DNA of 64,000 nt from Neoaquamicrobium sediminum (GCF_013240295.1 NZ_JABETK010000003.1:558001-622000), one strand, 5' to 3'; shown: positions 8,021 to 17,534, numbered from the stretch's first letter. The notes: generated by a model from the sequence alone, not told the origin. Made by a program: numbers and translations.

Positions 8021-8455
8021 ATGAGCATTACGACCAGATGGAACGATTATCGGCCAACGAAGGGTGGGCTCGTCTGGACAGCAGTCGGTGCCAGTGTCTT
8101 GACGATGGTTGTCGGCTTCACTTGGGCCGGATGGGTCACAGGCGGCTCTGCTCAAGCGATGGCGGACCAAGCCTCGCAGGACGCACGTGAGCAACTGGTC
8201 GCATCGCTCTGTGTCGAGAATTTCATCGCCGACGCAAACGCCGCAAATAACCTCGTCGCTCTGAAGAAGGAGAGCGCCTATCAGCAGGATGACTTCATCG
8301 AGGATGGCGGATGGAACACTGTCACGGCACTCGATAAACAAGTTAGCGGCGCCTCTGATATCTGTGCCGACCAACTCATAGCGATGGAATCGCTTCCAGC
8401 GCGAACGGTAACTCCGGATTCGTCTGCCGACGAGATGCCGGCGACCGACAGTTAA
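8021..8455 (+). CDS. Membrane-anchored hypothetical protein
   Basis: 144 residues. One N-terminal transmembrane segment (GLVWTAVGASVLTMVVGFTW, residues 16-35) follows a short cytoplasmic start, leaving a roughly 105-residue exported domain. The mature part has two Cys (LVASLCVENFI and ASDICADQL) that could form a disulphide. GGGAG precedes the ATG. Similar one-helix proteins occur in rhizobia and are annotated as hypothetical; function unknown. Confidence 0.75.
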   Translation: MSITTRWNDYRPTKGGLVWTAVGASVLTMVVGFTWAGWVTGGSAQAMADQASQDAREQLVASLCVENFIADANAANNLVALKKESAYQQDDFIEDGGWNTVTALDKQVSGASDICADQLIAMESLPARTVTPDSSADEMPATDS

Positions 8456-8612
8456 ATAAGTGGCTGCTCTCGGGCGGTGACGAGGTTGCCGCCCAGGCCC
8501 TGCGGGGACAATTGGTATCAGGAACACCGCATATGGACGCTTTGGAAACTCCGCTTTGCGCCAGCCATATGGGACACCTGCGCCCCGGTAGTGTTTCTTG
8601 TCGGAACTCGCG

Positions 8613-9002
8613 ATGAAAATTGCTGCTATCTGGCTCTTGTGGAGCGTCCTAGCAATGTGGCCGGTCGCGGCGCTTTGCGACGACTTGTCCGACCGCAGCG
8701 CAAACATTCACAAAATCGTTGCCGCGCTCGATGCAACCGATCTCAGCGCAAATGAAATCCGTTCGCTCAAAAGCTACAACGGTATAAATGTTATCGACCT
8801 GAGCGAATTTGACTCAGCATATGAGAACCAAGCGATCGAATTGGCTCTGAGAGATACAGATGATGGCTGGGCCATGGTACAAACTGCCATCGTAGCCAAC
8901 GAAAAGCTCAAGCTGGAACTTTTACGCCGCTCGGTGGCGATTCGTAATATCGTCGCCGCAACGATGGACGATAGGGAAACAATCACAATCTACGTTCGGT
9001 GA
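8613..9002 (+). CDS. Secreted hypothetical protein
   Basis: 129 residues from the ATG at 8613. The N terminus is a signal peptide (MKIAAIWLLWSVLAMWPVAA) with likely cleavage near ALC/DD. The mature protein is helical and mildly acidic. An in-frame start 15 bases earlier would place extra residues before the signal. The stop lies 13 bases before the target duplication of the IS66 element, so the insertion is just downstream and does not break the gene. Function unknown. Confidence 0.65.
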   Translation: MKIAAIWLLWSVLAMWPVAALCDDLSDRSANIHKIVAALDATDLSANEIRSLKSYNGINVIDLSEFDSAYENQAIELALRDTDDGWAMVQTAIVANEKLKLELLRRSVAIRNIVAATMDDRETITIYVR

Positions 9003-9015
9003 CATTGAACCGTCC

Positions 9016-9023
9016 GATACAGC
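9016..9023 (+). repeat. Target-site duplication, left copy (IS66)
   Basis: GATACAGC, repeated exactly at 12170-12177 on the other side of the IS66 element. Eight-base duplications are characteristic of the IS66 family. Confidence 0.9.
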
Positions 9024-9060
9024 GTAAGCCTCCGGCGAGGTCCGCAGCCGCCTCGGATCA

Positions 9061-9678
9061 TCAGCGCGCCTGACTGCGGCTTTTCTCGAAGCCGGCCTTG
9101 CCGAGAGCGCGGCGTCTGGCGAGCTTTTTGATCCGGGTCTGGATTTCGTCTTCAGCAGCATGTGCGGGATCGAACGGGCGGCCGTGCCAGCGTTTGAGTT
9201 CGCGATGCTGCTCGTGTTTGGAATCGGTGATCGCGTCGAGGAACAATTCGAAGCCGGGGATGCCGCCGACATCTTCGGGTGGCGCGCGGCCGGCACCGTC
9301 GATGTAGTGGGGATACTCGACAGCGGGATCGGCGTCGGCGATTGCCTCGATGGTGATCGTGTGCCGCCAGTCGTCACCGAAGTCGTAGGTGTAGGCCAGT
9401 TGCGTGATGCCGCGATCGACCAGCGCTCCGAGCCGCGTCGTCTTCGCCGAGTAGGTTCTGTCGCGCAGGCTGTCCCATTCGGGATCGGGAATGGCGTAGC
9501 GCTTTCCGTCGGCGCGGAACTCGAACAGGTGATAGTCGTCGAACAGCATTGCCGCCTGGATGACGTCGTGCAAGGCCTTGAGCGTTGCCGTCAGCGGCAC
9601 CTCGGCGCGCCGCCATATGGCGGGTTGCCAGTCATCGAGTTGGATCATGATGCGGGCGATGCGATCGGCGTGGCTCAT
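9061..9678 (-). CDS. Plasmid pRiA4b ORF-3-like protein, IS66 passenger
   Basis: 205 residues from the ATG at 9678, which overlaps the tnpC stop by four bases (ATGA). The sequence has the family pattern IMIQLDDWQPAIWRRAEVPL, LHDVIQAAMLFDDYHLFEF and YTYDFGDDWRHTITIE, with the pair GFELFLDAI later. Proteins of this family are often next to IS66 transposases; their role is unknown and a part in transposition control is only a guess. The longer frame beginning at 9714 lies inside tnpC and is less likely. Confidence 0.85.
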   Translation of the reverse strand: MSHADRIARIMIQLDDWQPAIWRRAEVPLTATLKALHDVIQAAMLFDDYHLFEFRADGKRYAIPDPEWDSLRDRTYSAKTTRLGALVDRGITQLAYTYDFGDDWRHTITIEAIADADPAVEYPHYIDGAGRAPPEDVGGIPGFELFLDAITDSKHEQHRELKRWHGRPFDPAHAAEDEIQTRIKKLARRRALGKAGFEKSRSQAR

Positions 9679-11297
9679 GCCACCAGTCTTGCAGATTGCG
9701 CCGTCCAGTTCCACGGCAAGAGATCACTCAGCCGGCCCTGCGGCGTATCGGCGATGCGGGCGAGCACATCGGCGAGCCAAGCCTGCGGGTCGACATCGTT
9801 GAGCTTTGCCGTGCCGATGAGCATGACGGCCGCACGCTCGGCACCTCGTTCGGAGCCGGCGAAGAGCCAGGACTTTCTGCCGAGGGCGAGACCGCGCAGC
9901 GCCCGCTCGGCTGCATTGTTGGTCAGGCAGATGCGCCCGTCTGCGAGGAAACGGCTGAACCCCTCCCAGCGCCTGAGCATGTAGTCTATAGCCTGTGCGG
10001 TGGGCGCGTGACGCGACAGCTTGGCCCGCTCGTCACGTATCCACTCTTCCAACTCGGCGACCAGCGGCGCGCTCCGCTCCGACCTGATGGCGAGGCGCTC
10101 CTCCGTGGGCAGTCCGTTGATGTCGCGCTCAATGTCGAATAGCAGATCAATGCGTTTGACGGCCTCGAAGGCGATCGGTGAGATCGGCGGCGCGGTTTTT
10201 CCCCGACGCGCATTGGCGGCGATGTCGGCAAGCACGAAGAACTTGCGCCGTGCATGGCTCCAGCAGAGCGCCTCCGTCACCGGTCCGGGCTTCCGGTCGG
10301 GGAGGTAGAGCCCGTTGTAGCCGGCATAGGCATCGGCCTGCAGAATGCCGGTGAACTGCCTCAGGTGCCGCTCGGGATGATCGCCCGACCGGTCGCGCGA
10401 TGCGTAGAACAGGGCTGCCGGTGGTGATGCCCCGCCGAAGGGGCGATCGTCGCGGACATAGACCCAGGCCCGGCCGGTGGTCGTCTTGCCTTTCGCCAGG
10501 ATCGGCACCGTGGTGTCGTCGCCGTGAAGCCGCTCTGCCTTCAGCACATGGTCTTCGATCAGGGCGTGAAGCGGACGCAGCACCGCCGCGCACGCGCCGA
10601 CCTGATCGGCCAGCGTCGACAGGCTCAGATCGACGCCCTCGCGGGCATAGCGCTCACTCTGCCGGTTCAGCGGCTGGTGCTGGCCGAACTTCTCGAACAG
10701 CACCATGGCAAGCAGGTTCGGGCCGGCGAAGCCGCGCGGCGTCACGTGGAACGGCGCCGGCGGCTGGCTGATCGCCTCGCACTGCCGGCACGAGAACTTC
10801 TCGCGCACCGTCTGGATCACCTTCCACTGGCGCGGGATCACCTCCAGCGTCTCGGTGACGTCCTCGCCCAGCTTCGACAGCCTGGTCGAGCCGCAGCAAG
10901 CGCAGCTCTCGGGAGCGGCGATCACGACGCGCTCGCGCGGCAGGTGCTCCGGGAACGGCTTGCGCGATGGACGACGACGCTCGAACGACTTCACCGTCGT
11001 GGCGCGCGACGCGTGCTCCGCCGCCAGTTCGTCTTCGGTTGCGTTCGCCTCCAGATCCTCGAGCTGCAACTCCATCTGCTCGAGCAGCCTGGCCTTGCGC
11101 TCCGAGCGGCTGCCGTAGAGCTCGCGCCTGAGCTTCTCGATCTCCAGCTTCAGTCTTGCAATCAGCGCCTCGGTCCCGGAGCTGACCGCCGCCGCACGGG
11201 CGGCAAGCGCTTCGGCCTCGACGCGCGCGGCGCGCTCCGCGAGGATCATCGCGTGGGCGGCGGCGAGGTCGGAAGGGAGCGATTCAGCGGTGGACAC
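9675..11297 (-). CDS. tnpC: IS66 transposase TnpC
   Basis: 540 residues. Order: N-terminal coiled coil (LIARLKLEIEKLRRELYG), a zinc-finger-like region (ESCACCGSTRLSKLG and SCRQCEAI), then the DDE core with LHGDDTTVPIL and ILQADAYAGYNGLY holding the two Asp, the conserved CWSHARRKF, and LTNNAAERALRG with the Glu. This is the full-length catalytic transposase of IS66 elements. It is the third gene of the element and overlaps the passenger gene. Confidence 0.95.
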   Translation of the reverse strand: MSTAESLPSDLAAAHAMILAERAARVEAEALAARAAAVSSGTEALIARLKLEIEKLRRELYGSRSERKARLLEQMELQLEDLEANATEDELAAEHASRATTVKSFERRRPSRKPFPEHLPRERVVIAAPESCACCGSTRLSKLGEDVTETLEVIPRQWKVIQTVREKFSCRQCEAISQPPAPFHVTPRGFAGPNLLAMVLFEKFGQHQPLNRQSERYAREGVDLSLSTLADQVGACAAVLRPLHALIEDHVLKAERLHGDDTTVPILAKGKTTTGRAWVYVRDDRPFGGASPPAALFYASRDRSGDHPERHLRQFTGILQADAYAGYNGLYLPDRKPGPVTEALCWSHARRKFFVLADIAANARRGKTAPPISPIAFEAVKRIDLLFDIERDINGLPTEERLAIRSERSAPLVAELEEWIRDERAKLSRHAPTAQAIDYMLRRWEGFSRFLADGRICLTNNAAERALRGLALGRKSWLFAGSERGAERAAVMLIGTAKLNDVDPQAWLADVLARIADTPQGRLSDLLPWNWTAQSARLVA

Positions 11298-11342
11298 AGG
11301 GCGATGGAATCATATCCACCACCATGTGCAAGGCCAAAATCG

Positions 11343-11690
11343 TCAGCCTGTCGCCGTCGGCCGCCAGGTCTTTTGCGGCATGCGCCAGTCGATGCCTTCG
11401 AGCAGATAGCCGAGTTGGGCCGGCGTGATCGTGACCGCGCCGTCGGCCGGCGACGGCCAGATGAAGCGGCCGCGCTCGAGCTTCTTCGAGAACAGGTAGG
11501 CGCCCTGGCCGTCGTGCCACAGAACCTTGATCCGATCGCCGCGGCGGCCGCGGAAGACGAACAGGTGACCATTGTGCGGATCACGCTTCAGCGTCTCCTG
11601 CACCACCAGCGCCAGGCCCGGAAAGCCCTTCCTCATGTCGGTGTGGCCAGTCGCCAGCCACACCCGCACGCCGCTGGGAACCGGAATCAT
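11343..11690 (-). CDS. tnpB: IS66 accessory protein TnpB
   Basis: 115 residues with the invariant TnpB pattern VWLATGHTDMRKGFPGLAL, LFVFRGRRGDRIKVLWHDG and LERGRFIWP. TnpB is required for IS66 transposition, but its biochemical role is not settled. Its ATG overlaps the tnpA stop by four bases. Confidence 0.95.
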   Translation of the reverse strand: MIPVPSGVRVWLATGHTDMRKGFPGLALVVQETLKRDPHNGHLFVFRGRRGDRIKVLWHDGQGAYLFSKKLERGRFIWPSPADGAVTITPAQLGYLLEGIDWRMPQKTWRPTATG

Positions 11691-12091
11691 CGGGACCCGA
11701 GCGCGTCCAGCACGCGCCGCAGCGCCTCGGCATCCACGTCGCGATCGACACGGACACGGCGCCCGCCGCCAAGCTCGATCTCGATGATGCCGCTCTTGCG
11801 GCGACTGCGGCCGGGAGACGCCGATGGCCCCGCCGCCTCAACGGCGGGCGGTATGGCAGCGGCAGGAACGATCTCGACCGGGACCAATTGCGATGAACCG
11901 GTATCGACCCGATCGCACAGCTCCTTGCGCCATCGAAAGAGCTGGCTGACGTGAATGCCCACCGATCGCGCGACTTCCGAAACCGACACGCCAGGCTCAA
12001 GCGACGCCGCGACCAGGCGCTCCTTCTCCTCACGCGACCAGCGGCGGCGTCTCTCGACCGACGTGATCACCTCCACCCGCGGCATCGTCAT
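11687..12091 (-). CDS. tnpA: IS66 accessory protein TnpA (helix-turn-helix)
   Basis: 134 residues with an N-terminal helix-turn-helix (RWSREEKERLVAASLEPGVS, VSEVARSVGIHVSQLFRWRK) and a C-terminal IEIELGGGRRVRVD block, as in IS66 OrfA proteins. It is the first gene of the element and lies about 80 bases inside the right end. Confidence 0.95.
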   Translation of the reverse strand: MTMPRVEVITSVERRRRWSREEKERLVAASLEPGVSVSEVARSVGIHVSQLFRWRKELCDRVDTGSSQLVPVEIVPAAAIPPAVEAAGPSASPGRSRRKSGIIEIELGGGRRVRVDRDVDAEALRRVLDALGSR

Positions 12092-12169
12092 AGGGCTACT
12101 CCTAGGATTATCCCTAGGACTTCCGACGTTCGCCCTCAGCCCGCAAGGCGGCCTTCACCGGAGGGGTAC

Positions 12170-12177
12170 GATACAGC
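12170..12177 (+). repeat. Target-site duplication, right copy (IS66)
   Basis: GATACAGC, identical to 9016-9023. Confidence 0.9.
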
Positions 12178-12393
12178 TCGCGTACTTCAGCGTTTTTAAG
12201 GCCCCCGCTGCAGACGTGCCTATGAATGCGGCAGGTACGGATCCCCGCGTTAGGGTCTCCGGCTGCAATGGCCTTATGTCGGGGCCGCCCGCTCAAATCT
12301 CGCTTCGCTCGCCGAACCCGCGCGAACGGGCCTTTGTGCCTGCTAGCTGGCAGACTTTGTCGGCTTGCGCATCATCCGACACTGCAGCGTGGC

Positions 12394-12558
12394 TTAAGCG
12401 AGGAATAGGACTAGCATTGCAAGTCCGATTACGAGAGGGATGGCGAACCAGATGGCTTGCTTGCCAATCCGCCCTCTGATCAGGGCGGGAGCAACTCCCA
12501 ACGTGCCGACAGCAGTCAAGATCAACCCTGCGACGGTATACAAAGCAACCGATTGCAT
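12394..12558 (-). CDS. 54-residue two-helix membrane protein
   Basis: ATG at 12558, stop TAA at 12394. The peptide starts MQSVALYTVAGLILTAVGTL and has two hydrophobic helices separated by a basic turn (IRGRIGKQ). GGAGAG lies about eight bases before the start. No family recognised, though two-helix mini-proteins of this type are frequent in rhizobia. Confidence 0.55.
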   Translation of the reverse strand: MQSVALYTVAGLILTAVGTLGVAPALIRGRIGKQAIWFAIPLVIGLAMLVLFLA

Positions 12559-12630
12559 CTACTGGCTCTCCAAATCCAGGTGACCTCCGGTCCTAGCGGC
12601 GTGGCGCAATCGATTTTAAGCGAAATGGCT

Positions 12631-12915
12631 TTAGTGAAGGGTGCCTGACTGCACGTCTTCATCTGGAAATCCATTCTCCAGATAGACCCTCAATCCGTAC
12701 TTCTGGATCGACGCCAGAACCTCGGCCAACGCAGCTTCATCAGTCTCGAAAGGATCGTCATAGACCGTTGAGGCGTTCTCTTCGTCTACGACTTCCAGAA
12801 TCCAACCAGCATCACTCTCGCGCCGGTAGATCTCGACATCGATGTAGGTGCCGTCACCTTCAATCCGTTGGCCCAGTGGTGAATAGGTGATGGTGGGTAC
12901 GGCTTCGTTCGTCAT
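12631..12915 (-). CDS. 94-residue acidic hypothetical protein
   Basis: Start chosen at 12915 (MTNEAVPTITYSPLGQRIEG) because GAGGGA precedes it; the longer open frame to 12984 lacks support. The protein is acidic and soluble, with VDIEIYR-like strands (YIDVEIYRRESDAGWILEVV) followed by a helix (ETDEAALAEVLASIQKYGL), an alpha/beta mini-domain pattern. No catalytic motif is visible. It is divergent from the RocB-like gene. Function unknown. Confidence 0.65.
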   Translation of the reverse strand: MTNEAVPTITYSPLGQRIEGDGTYIDVEIYRRESDAGWILEVVDEENASTVYDDPFETDEAALAEVLASIQKYGLRVYLENGFPDEDVQSGTLH

Positions 12916-13110
12916 GAGGTCCCTCGATTCAACGGCCAAATCTGACGGAGCGCGGAGCAAAGGACAAGGGTGCCGCTCACCCACACCGCTCTGCTTGCGT
13001 TTGACAGCCGCCTTGAGCGCAGCGTCGCTAGAACGATGGCGGTCGGGCTGAATTGGTGCTTTCTGGCATCATACCGAACCTTGAGGCAGCCAAAGAGCGA
13101 GCGTGCACAG

Positions 13111-14770
13111 ATGGATCAAACGTCGAACAGCGGTCCCGACGAGCGGCACTTCGACATTGCCCAACACTGGGCCATGGAACTGACACGCCGGCGCAGCGTG
13201 ACGGGCACTTCCGGTGAGGTGGATTTCGCGGAATGGCTGGCGCACCGGCTCATGGAAAGTGACTGTTTCGGCATTCGGCGAGACGTGTGGACCTTCCCCG
13301 TGGCCGACGGGGATGCGCGTCAGTGCGTCGCGATGTTGTTGCGCCGTGGGGGCCGGCGAACAGTAATTCTGACCGGTCACTACGATACAGTTTCGATAGA
13401 CGACTACGGTGACCTCAGCGATCTTGCAACTGAGCCGCAAGAGCTTGCAGTCGCCATGCGCCAGAGGCTTGCCAATCCGACAACGGCTGCCGCGCAGAGG
13501 GCGGAATCCGATCTAGCCGCGAATGCATTCCTACCGGGCAGAGGTCTTCTTGACATGAAGGCCGGCTTGGCAGCCGGTCTATCGGCCATAGCAGCCCTGG
13601 CTACTGAAGCTTCGGGTTCAGGCAACGTGCTTTTCATCGCGGTTCCAGATGAGGAAAACGGCTCAGCAGGCGCTCGACGCGCCGCGCAGCTCCTGCCAGA
13701 GATCGCACTCCGACACGATCTCGACATCGCAGCCGTCATTAATCTGGACGCCATTGCCGACGATCAGGAGGGGCATGACGGTCGCGTGATCGCGCTGGGC
13801 ACCGTAGGCAAGTTGTTGCCAACCGCTCTCGTCATTGGAACGCCTGCCCATAGCGGTTTTCCCTTCAACGGCATTAATGCGGGCGCACTCGCAGCGGCCA
13901 TCGCAGCGCGAGTGGAGTGGGCGGAGGAACTGACGGAGACGCTTTCGACGGGTGCCGGGGCACCGCCGAGCCTACTCAGCTTGCGGGACGGGAAAACATC
14001 CTATGACGTCACAACGCCGGCAACGGCTTTCGCATACTTTAATGTCCTCACTTACCGGAGGACACCCATCGAGGTTCTGACCCGGTTCGATGCGCTTTGC
14101 GCAGAAGCCCTGGCCCAGGCTTTGGGAGAGCTACGGGCACGGGCCGTTGGGATCGCAGGCACCAAGGACGCACCCCTCCTGCCGGGTTCGATCCCAATCT
14201 ACAACTACGAGGATGTGGCGGCCGCGGCGCGAAAACGTCAGCCAGGAAACGACACGCTGATGACGGAGAAGGCGCGCACCCTGGCGACGCAGCACCTGTC
14301 GTTGCCAGAAAGCTGCCGGCTGATGACGGAGCATGCCTGGCGTCTGAGCGGCCTGGCGGGTCCAGCCGTCGTAACAGGCTTCGGTTCGGTTCCGTATCTT
14401 TCGACACAACTTTCGAGCCGCGACAATGCGAGGCATTTGCGGACCGTCGCCGTTCGCGCCGCGAGGCACAGCGAAGCGCGCTATGGTTGCGTCGTCAGAT
14501 GCGTCGACTACTTTGCTGGGATCTCTGACATGAGTTTCTTTGGAGAAGCAGACGAGATCTAACCTGAACGTCGTCGGCCGTAACACACCATTGTGGGAAC
14601 AGGTCGTACGCTGGCCCGGTAGCGATGGCATCGCCAACGTTCCCACCATTAACATTGGACCGTGGGGTCGCGACTATCACACGCCGCTCGAGCGGCTGCA
14701 CACCGGCTATGCATTTGACATTCTCCCGAGACTTCTCGCAGATGTCGTGAGTGACGTTCTCAACGGCTAG
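13111..14770 (+). CDS. RocB-like M20-family peptidase (frameshifted near the 3' end)
   Basis: About 550 residues when both frames are joined. The first frame runs from the ATG at 13111 to a stop at 14562. The conserved C terminus (NTPLWEQVVRWPGSDG, PTINIGPWGRDYHTPLERL) continues in the next frame to 14770. Metal-site motifs of the M20 family are present: TGHYDTVS, GRGLLDMKAG, PDEENGSAGAR, and PAHSGFPFNGINAG. Bacillus RocB has this length and domain plan and belongs to an arginine-use operon, but its reaction is unproven. The break is at about 14561 (ATCTAACCTG); removing one A restores the frame, so an insertion or sequencing error is possible. Confidence 0.8.
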
Positions 14771-15251
14771 GCCTGCTGCCGGCAGATCCTGCGTGGATCA
14801 GATCCTCCGCTTTGGGAGGAGGTCGAAAGCGTTCCCCGAACCTGCTTAGGTGGATAAATAAGCAGGGTGCGCGCGAGCGCAGCATTCCGATATTTTGGAC
14901 CGCTCGTCCATCACAATATCCACGCAGCCAATCGGTGAAAGCCGGGACTAAGGATCGGGCGGTGCCATAGTGGCCGCGTCGACCGCACACAAAGCCTGCG
15001 GTTGTCGGCAAGCTTCAGCGGTCTGTGCCGCATGCGCGTGAGAACTGTGATCTGGCGCTTCAAGGATGAATCGGACGCACACAGCAATCGGCGCCTGTCT
15101 GACGTCAGGAGGTTGATCGCTTTTGCCACGATCATGGTTCACTCCGCCCACATTACGGCTCTAAACCTTTGGCGGTTTGACGGGCATTCCACTATGCCAA
15201 ACTGGTCGATTTTACTTTTGCGTTTTGCTGCTCCCGGCCTAGGCCGTTAAC
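14771..15251. other. Intergenic region, no gene recognised
   Basis: About 480 bases between the RocB-like gene and the IS3 element. Several open frames exist on both strands, but none has a recognisable domain and most lack a ribosome binding site. It may hold decayed sequence. Confidence 0.4.
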
Positions 15252-15290
15252 TGAACCGCCCCGGGTTTGCCGGAGGCCGTTTCTTTTGAG

Positions 15291-16196
15291 TCACGCGGCC
15301 ATGGCTGGTTCTTCCAGCATGGCGTAGTAGCGTTCCTCGGCTTCCGCCGGCGGGATGTTGCCGATGGGCTCCAGCAGCCGGCGATTGTTGAACCAGTCGA
15401 CCCAGGTCAGCGTGGCGAACTCTACGGCCTCGAAGCTACGCCATGGCCCGCGCCGATGAATGACCTCGGCCTTGTAGAGGCCGTTGATCGTCTCGGCGAG
15501 AGCATTGTCGTAGGAATCGCCCACACTGCCGACGGAGGGTTCGATGCCGGCTTCGGCCAGTCGCTCGGTGTAGCGGATGCTGACATATTGAGACCCCCTG
15601 TCGGAATGGTGCACCAGGCCGCCGCGGTGGATGGGCCGCCGTTCGTGCAGGGCCTGTTCGAGAGCATCGAGGACAAAGCCCGCATGGGCGGTCCTGCTCA
15701 CCCGCCAGCCGACGATGCGGCGGGCATAGGCATCGATGACGAAGGCCACGTAAACGAAGCCGGACCAGGTGCTGACGTAGGTGAAGTCCGACAGCCACAG
15801 CCTGTTCGGCGCGGGGGCATGGAAGACCCGGTTCACATGGTCGAGCGGGCACGGGGCGGCCTTGTCCTGCACCGTGGTGCGGATCGGCTTGCCGCGGATG
15901 ACGCCCTGAAGGCCGAGGTCGGCCATCAGCCGCTCGACCGTGCAGCGCGCGACGGCGAAGCCTTCACGCAGCATCTGCCGCCAGACCTTGCGCGCGCCAT
16001 AGACCTCGAAGTTCTCGGCGAAGACGCGCTCGATCTCAGGCCTCAGGACACCGTCCCGCTTCGCCCGCGCCGACAGCTTCTCCGGATCGACGCGCTTGGC
16101 GACGTGGTCGTGGTAGGTCGACGGGGCGATCGGCAGAACCTTGCAGATCGGCTCGACCCCATGGACCCCGCGGTGATCGTCTATGAACCCGATCAT
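15291..16196 (-). CDS. IS3-family transposase OrfB (DDE integrase)
   Basis: 301 residues from the ATG at 16196, which overlaps the orfA stop (ATGA). A helical region with ENFEVYGARKVWRQML is followed by the integrase core: LWLSDFTYVSTWSGFVYVAF (first Asp), HHSDRGSQYVS (second Asp) and YDNALAETINGLYKAEVI (Glu). The OrfAB fusion made by a minus-one slip would be the active transposase. The open frame continues upstream to 16430, which fits a fused product. Confidence 0.93.
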   Translation of the reverse strand: MIGFIDDHRGVHGVEPICKVLPIAPSTYHDHVAKRVDPEKLSARAKRDGVLRPEIERVFAENFEVYGARKVWRQMLREGFAVARCTVERLMADLGLQGVIRGKPIRTTVQDKAAPCPLDHVNRVFHAPAPNRLWLSDFTYVSTWSGFVYVAFVIDAYARRIVGWRVSRTAHAGFVLDALEQALHERRPIHRGGLVHHSDRGSQYVSIRYTERLAEAGIEPSVGSVGDSYDNALAETINGLYKAEVIHRRGPWRSFEAVEFATLTWVDWFNNRRLLEPIGNIPPAEAEERYYAMLEEPAMAA

Positions 16197-16519
16197 CGTT
16201 TGAACGGGCGGTCGAGCTCCGCCTGGGCAAAATAAGCGGAAGCCTTGCGCAGGATCTCGTTGGCCTGCCGAAGCTCCCGGTTCTCCCTCTCTAGCGCCTT
16301 CAGCTTTGCCGCCATGTCCGTCGGCACACCGGCGCGCTTGCCGGCGTCTACCTCGGACTTCTTCACCCACTCGTTCAGCGTCTGGCCCGTGCAGCCGATC
16401 TTGGACGCGATCGACATGACCGCAGCCCACCGGGAGGGATGTTCATGTTCGTGATCCAGCACCAGCCGCACGGCTCGCTGGCGCACTTCCGGGGAAAACT
16501 TGTTCGTCGTCTTGCTCAT
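16193..16519 (-). CDS. IS3-family transposase OrfA
   Basis: 108 residues with helix-turn-helix (FSPEVRQRAVRLVLDHEHEH, IGCTGQTLNEWVKK) and a leucine-zipper coiled coil (LKALERENRELRQANEILRK) as in IS3 OrfA proteins. The stop overlaps the orfB start. The transposase fusion is expected by slippage in this overlap. Confidence 0.93.
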   Translation of the reverse strand: MSKTTNKFSPEVRQRAVRLVLDHEHEHPSRWAAVMSIASKIGCTGQTLNEWVKKSEVDAGKRAGVPTDMAAKLKALERENRELRQANEILRKASAYFAQAELDRPFKR

Positions 16520-16814
16520 GATGGCTCCACCTTCTCAGGAGTTGGAGCCTCCGGCAAACCCGGAGCGGTTCAATCCCATCCATCTTCATGTAGTTAAATG
16601 TACTGGATTATTTTGCCTGAGGCGAATCAACTCATTGCCTGACACTGGCCTGGCAGTTTCTTCTGGCTCGGATGAAATCTCTTCCACCACCCGGCTGCGG
16701 TGTGCGCTATCATCTGTGCGATCACTCGGCTGATTGCCAATCCGCGTTCGGTCCCTCGTCTGGTCGGCAGCACCAAGGTACCAAGCTTGGTGCTGCGCGC
16801 GAAGCATGAGTTGG

Positions 16815-17534
16815 CTAACCTTCACTGCGCGATGAGCTGCCGCTACGAGCGACGATTGAAGCGGTGAACATGTAGCCCACGCCATAGACAACCTTGATTG
16901 GCGCCGGGAGATTGGTGCGGGACTCGATCTTGCGGCGCAGTCGGTTGACGACTGCGTCAAGGTGCCGGTTGTCAAATGTCGATCGAGGACGCGCCATGAT
17001 CTCGACCAGTTCTTCGCGATGGCAAACCTGGCCAGTCCGGCTGCACAGAAAATTCACGAAGGCGAACTCTGCCGCGGTTAGCGTGAGTGCCCGCTGACTG
17101 GGCGCGGTCAGAATCCAGCCGGTGCTGTCGAGGACCCATTGTTCGTCATTGCCAGTCCAATTGGGTAGATCGGCTGTGCGGCGCAGCAGGCTGCGGATCG
17201 CCGCCTCGATCTCGCGCAAAGTGCTGTCCTTGACGAGATAGATATCGGCGCCGCTGTCGAAGCCACGGATCCGGTCGTCGCTGTCGCCGAGCGCCGTCAG
17301 CATGATAATGCCGCATGGGTGGTCGCGACGGATCTCGGCGGCGAGGTCGAACCCGTTGCCGTCCGGTAGTCCGACATCAAGGACCACGACTGCCGGCCTG
17401 CAGCCCCCGCACAACTCTTCCCGTAAATCACGGGCTGTTGCTACGCCAGAAGCCTCAAGACCGCTCAGGTGCAGAAAATCCACCAGATCCGTGCGCAGCC
17501 GGGGCTCGTCTTCGACGATAAGAATGTGGGTCAT
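16815..17534 (-). CDS. OmpR-type response regulator
   Basis: 239 residues: receiver domain with VEDEP near the N terminus, phospho-acceptor Asp53 (VVLDVGLPDG), conserved LTALG and YLVKD with the switch Lys; then a winged-helix DNA-binding domain with LTAAEFAFVNFLCSR, HREELVEIM, VVNRLRRKIE and VYGVGYMF. It follows the kinase gene with a 4-bp overlap (ATGA), so they are cognate. Regulated targets are unknown; the large autotransporter gene starts on the other side of the kinase gene and is a plausible one. Confidence 0.92.
   Translation of the reverse strand: MTHILIVEDEPRLRTDLVDFLHLSGLEASGVATARDLREELCGGCRPAVVVLDVGLPDGNGFDLAAEIRRDHPCGIIMLTALGDSDDRIRGFDSGADIYLVKDSTLREIEAAIRSLLRRTADLPNWTGNDEQWVLDSTGWILTAPSQRALTLTAAEFAFVNFLCSRTGQVCHREELVEIMARPRSTFDNRHLDAVVNRLRRKIESRTNLPAPIKVVYGVGYMFTASIVARSGSSSRSEG

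Larger units (their letters stand above)
9024..12169 (-). mobile_element. Complete IS66-family element with passenger gene
   Basis: 3146 bases bounded by the perfect 8-bp direct repeat GATACAGC. The left end GTAAGCCTCCGGCGAGG pairs with the inverted right end GTACCCCTCCGGTGAAGG (17 of 22 over the outer bases). Inside, on the minus strand, are tnpA, tnpB, tnpC and a pRiA4b ORF-3-like gene joined by ATGA overlaps. All four frames appear intact, so the element may be active. Confidence 0.93.
15252..16572 (-). mobile_element. Complete IS3-family element
   Basis: 1321 bases with 26-bp terminal inverted repeats: left TGAACCGCCCCGGGTTTGCC..., right, inverted, TGAACCGCTCCGGGTTTGCC..., one mismatch over 26 bases. 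Flanks (AAC on the left, ATC on the right) do not show a clear target duplication. Two overlapping frames on the minus strand encode OrfA and OrfB. Confidence 0.92.

Noticed and set aside
10524..11954. 476-codon plus-strand frame
   Set aside because: It lies antisense to IS66 tnpC, tnpB and tnpA. Its Arg/Leu-rich composition is the usual shadow of a GC-rich gene.
15002..15250. 82-codon plus-strand frame before the IS3 element
   Set aside because: No similarity or start signal.
15267..16235. 322-codon plus-strand frame
   Set aside because: Antisense to the IS3 transposase, whose catalytic residues are clear on the other strand.
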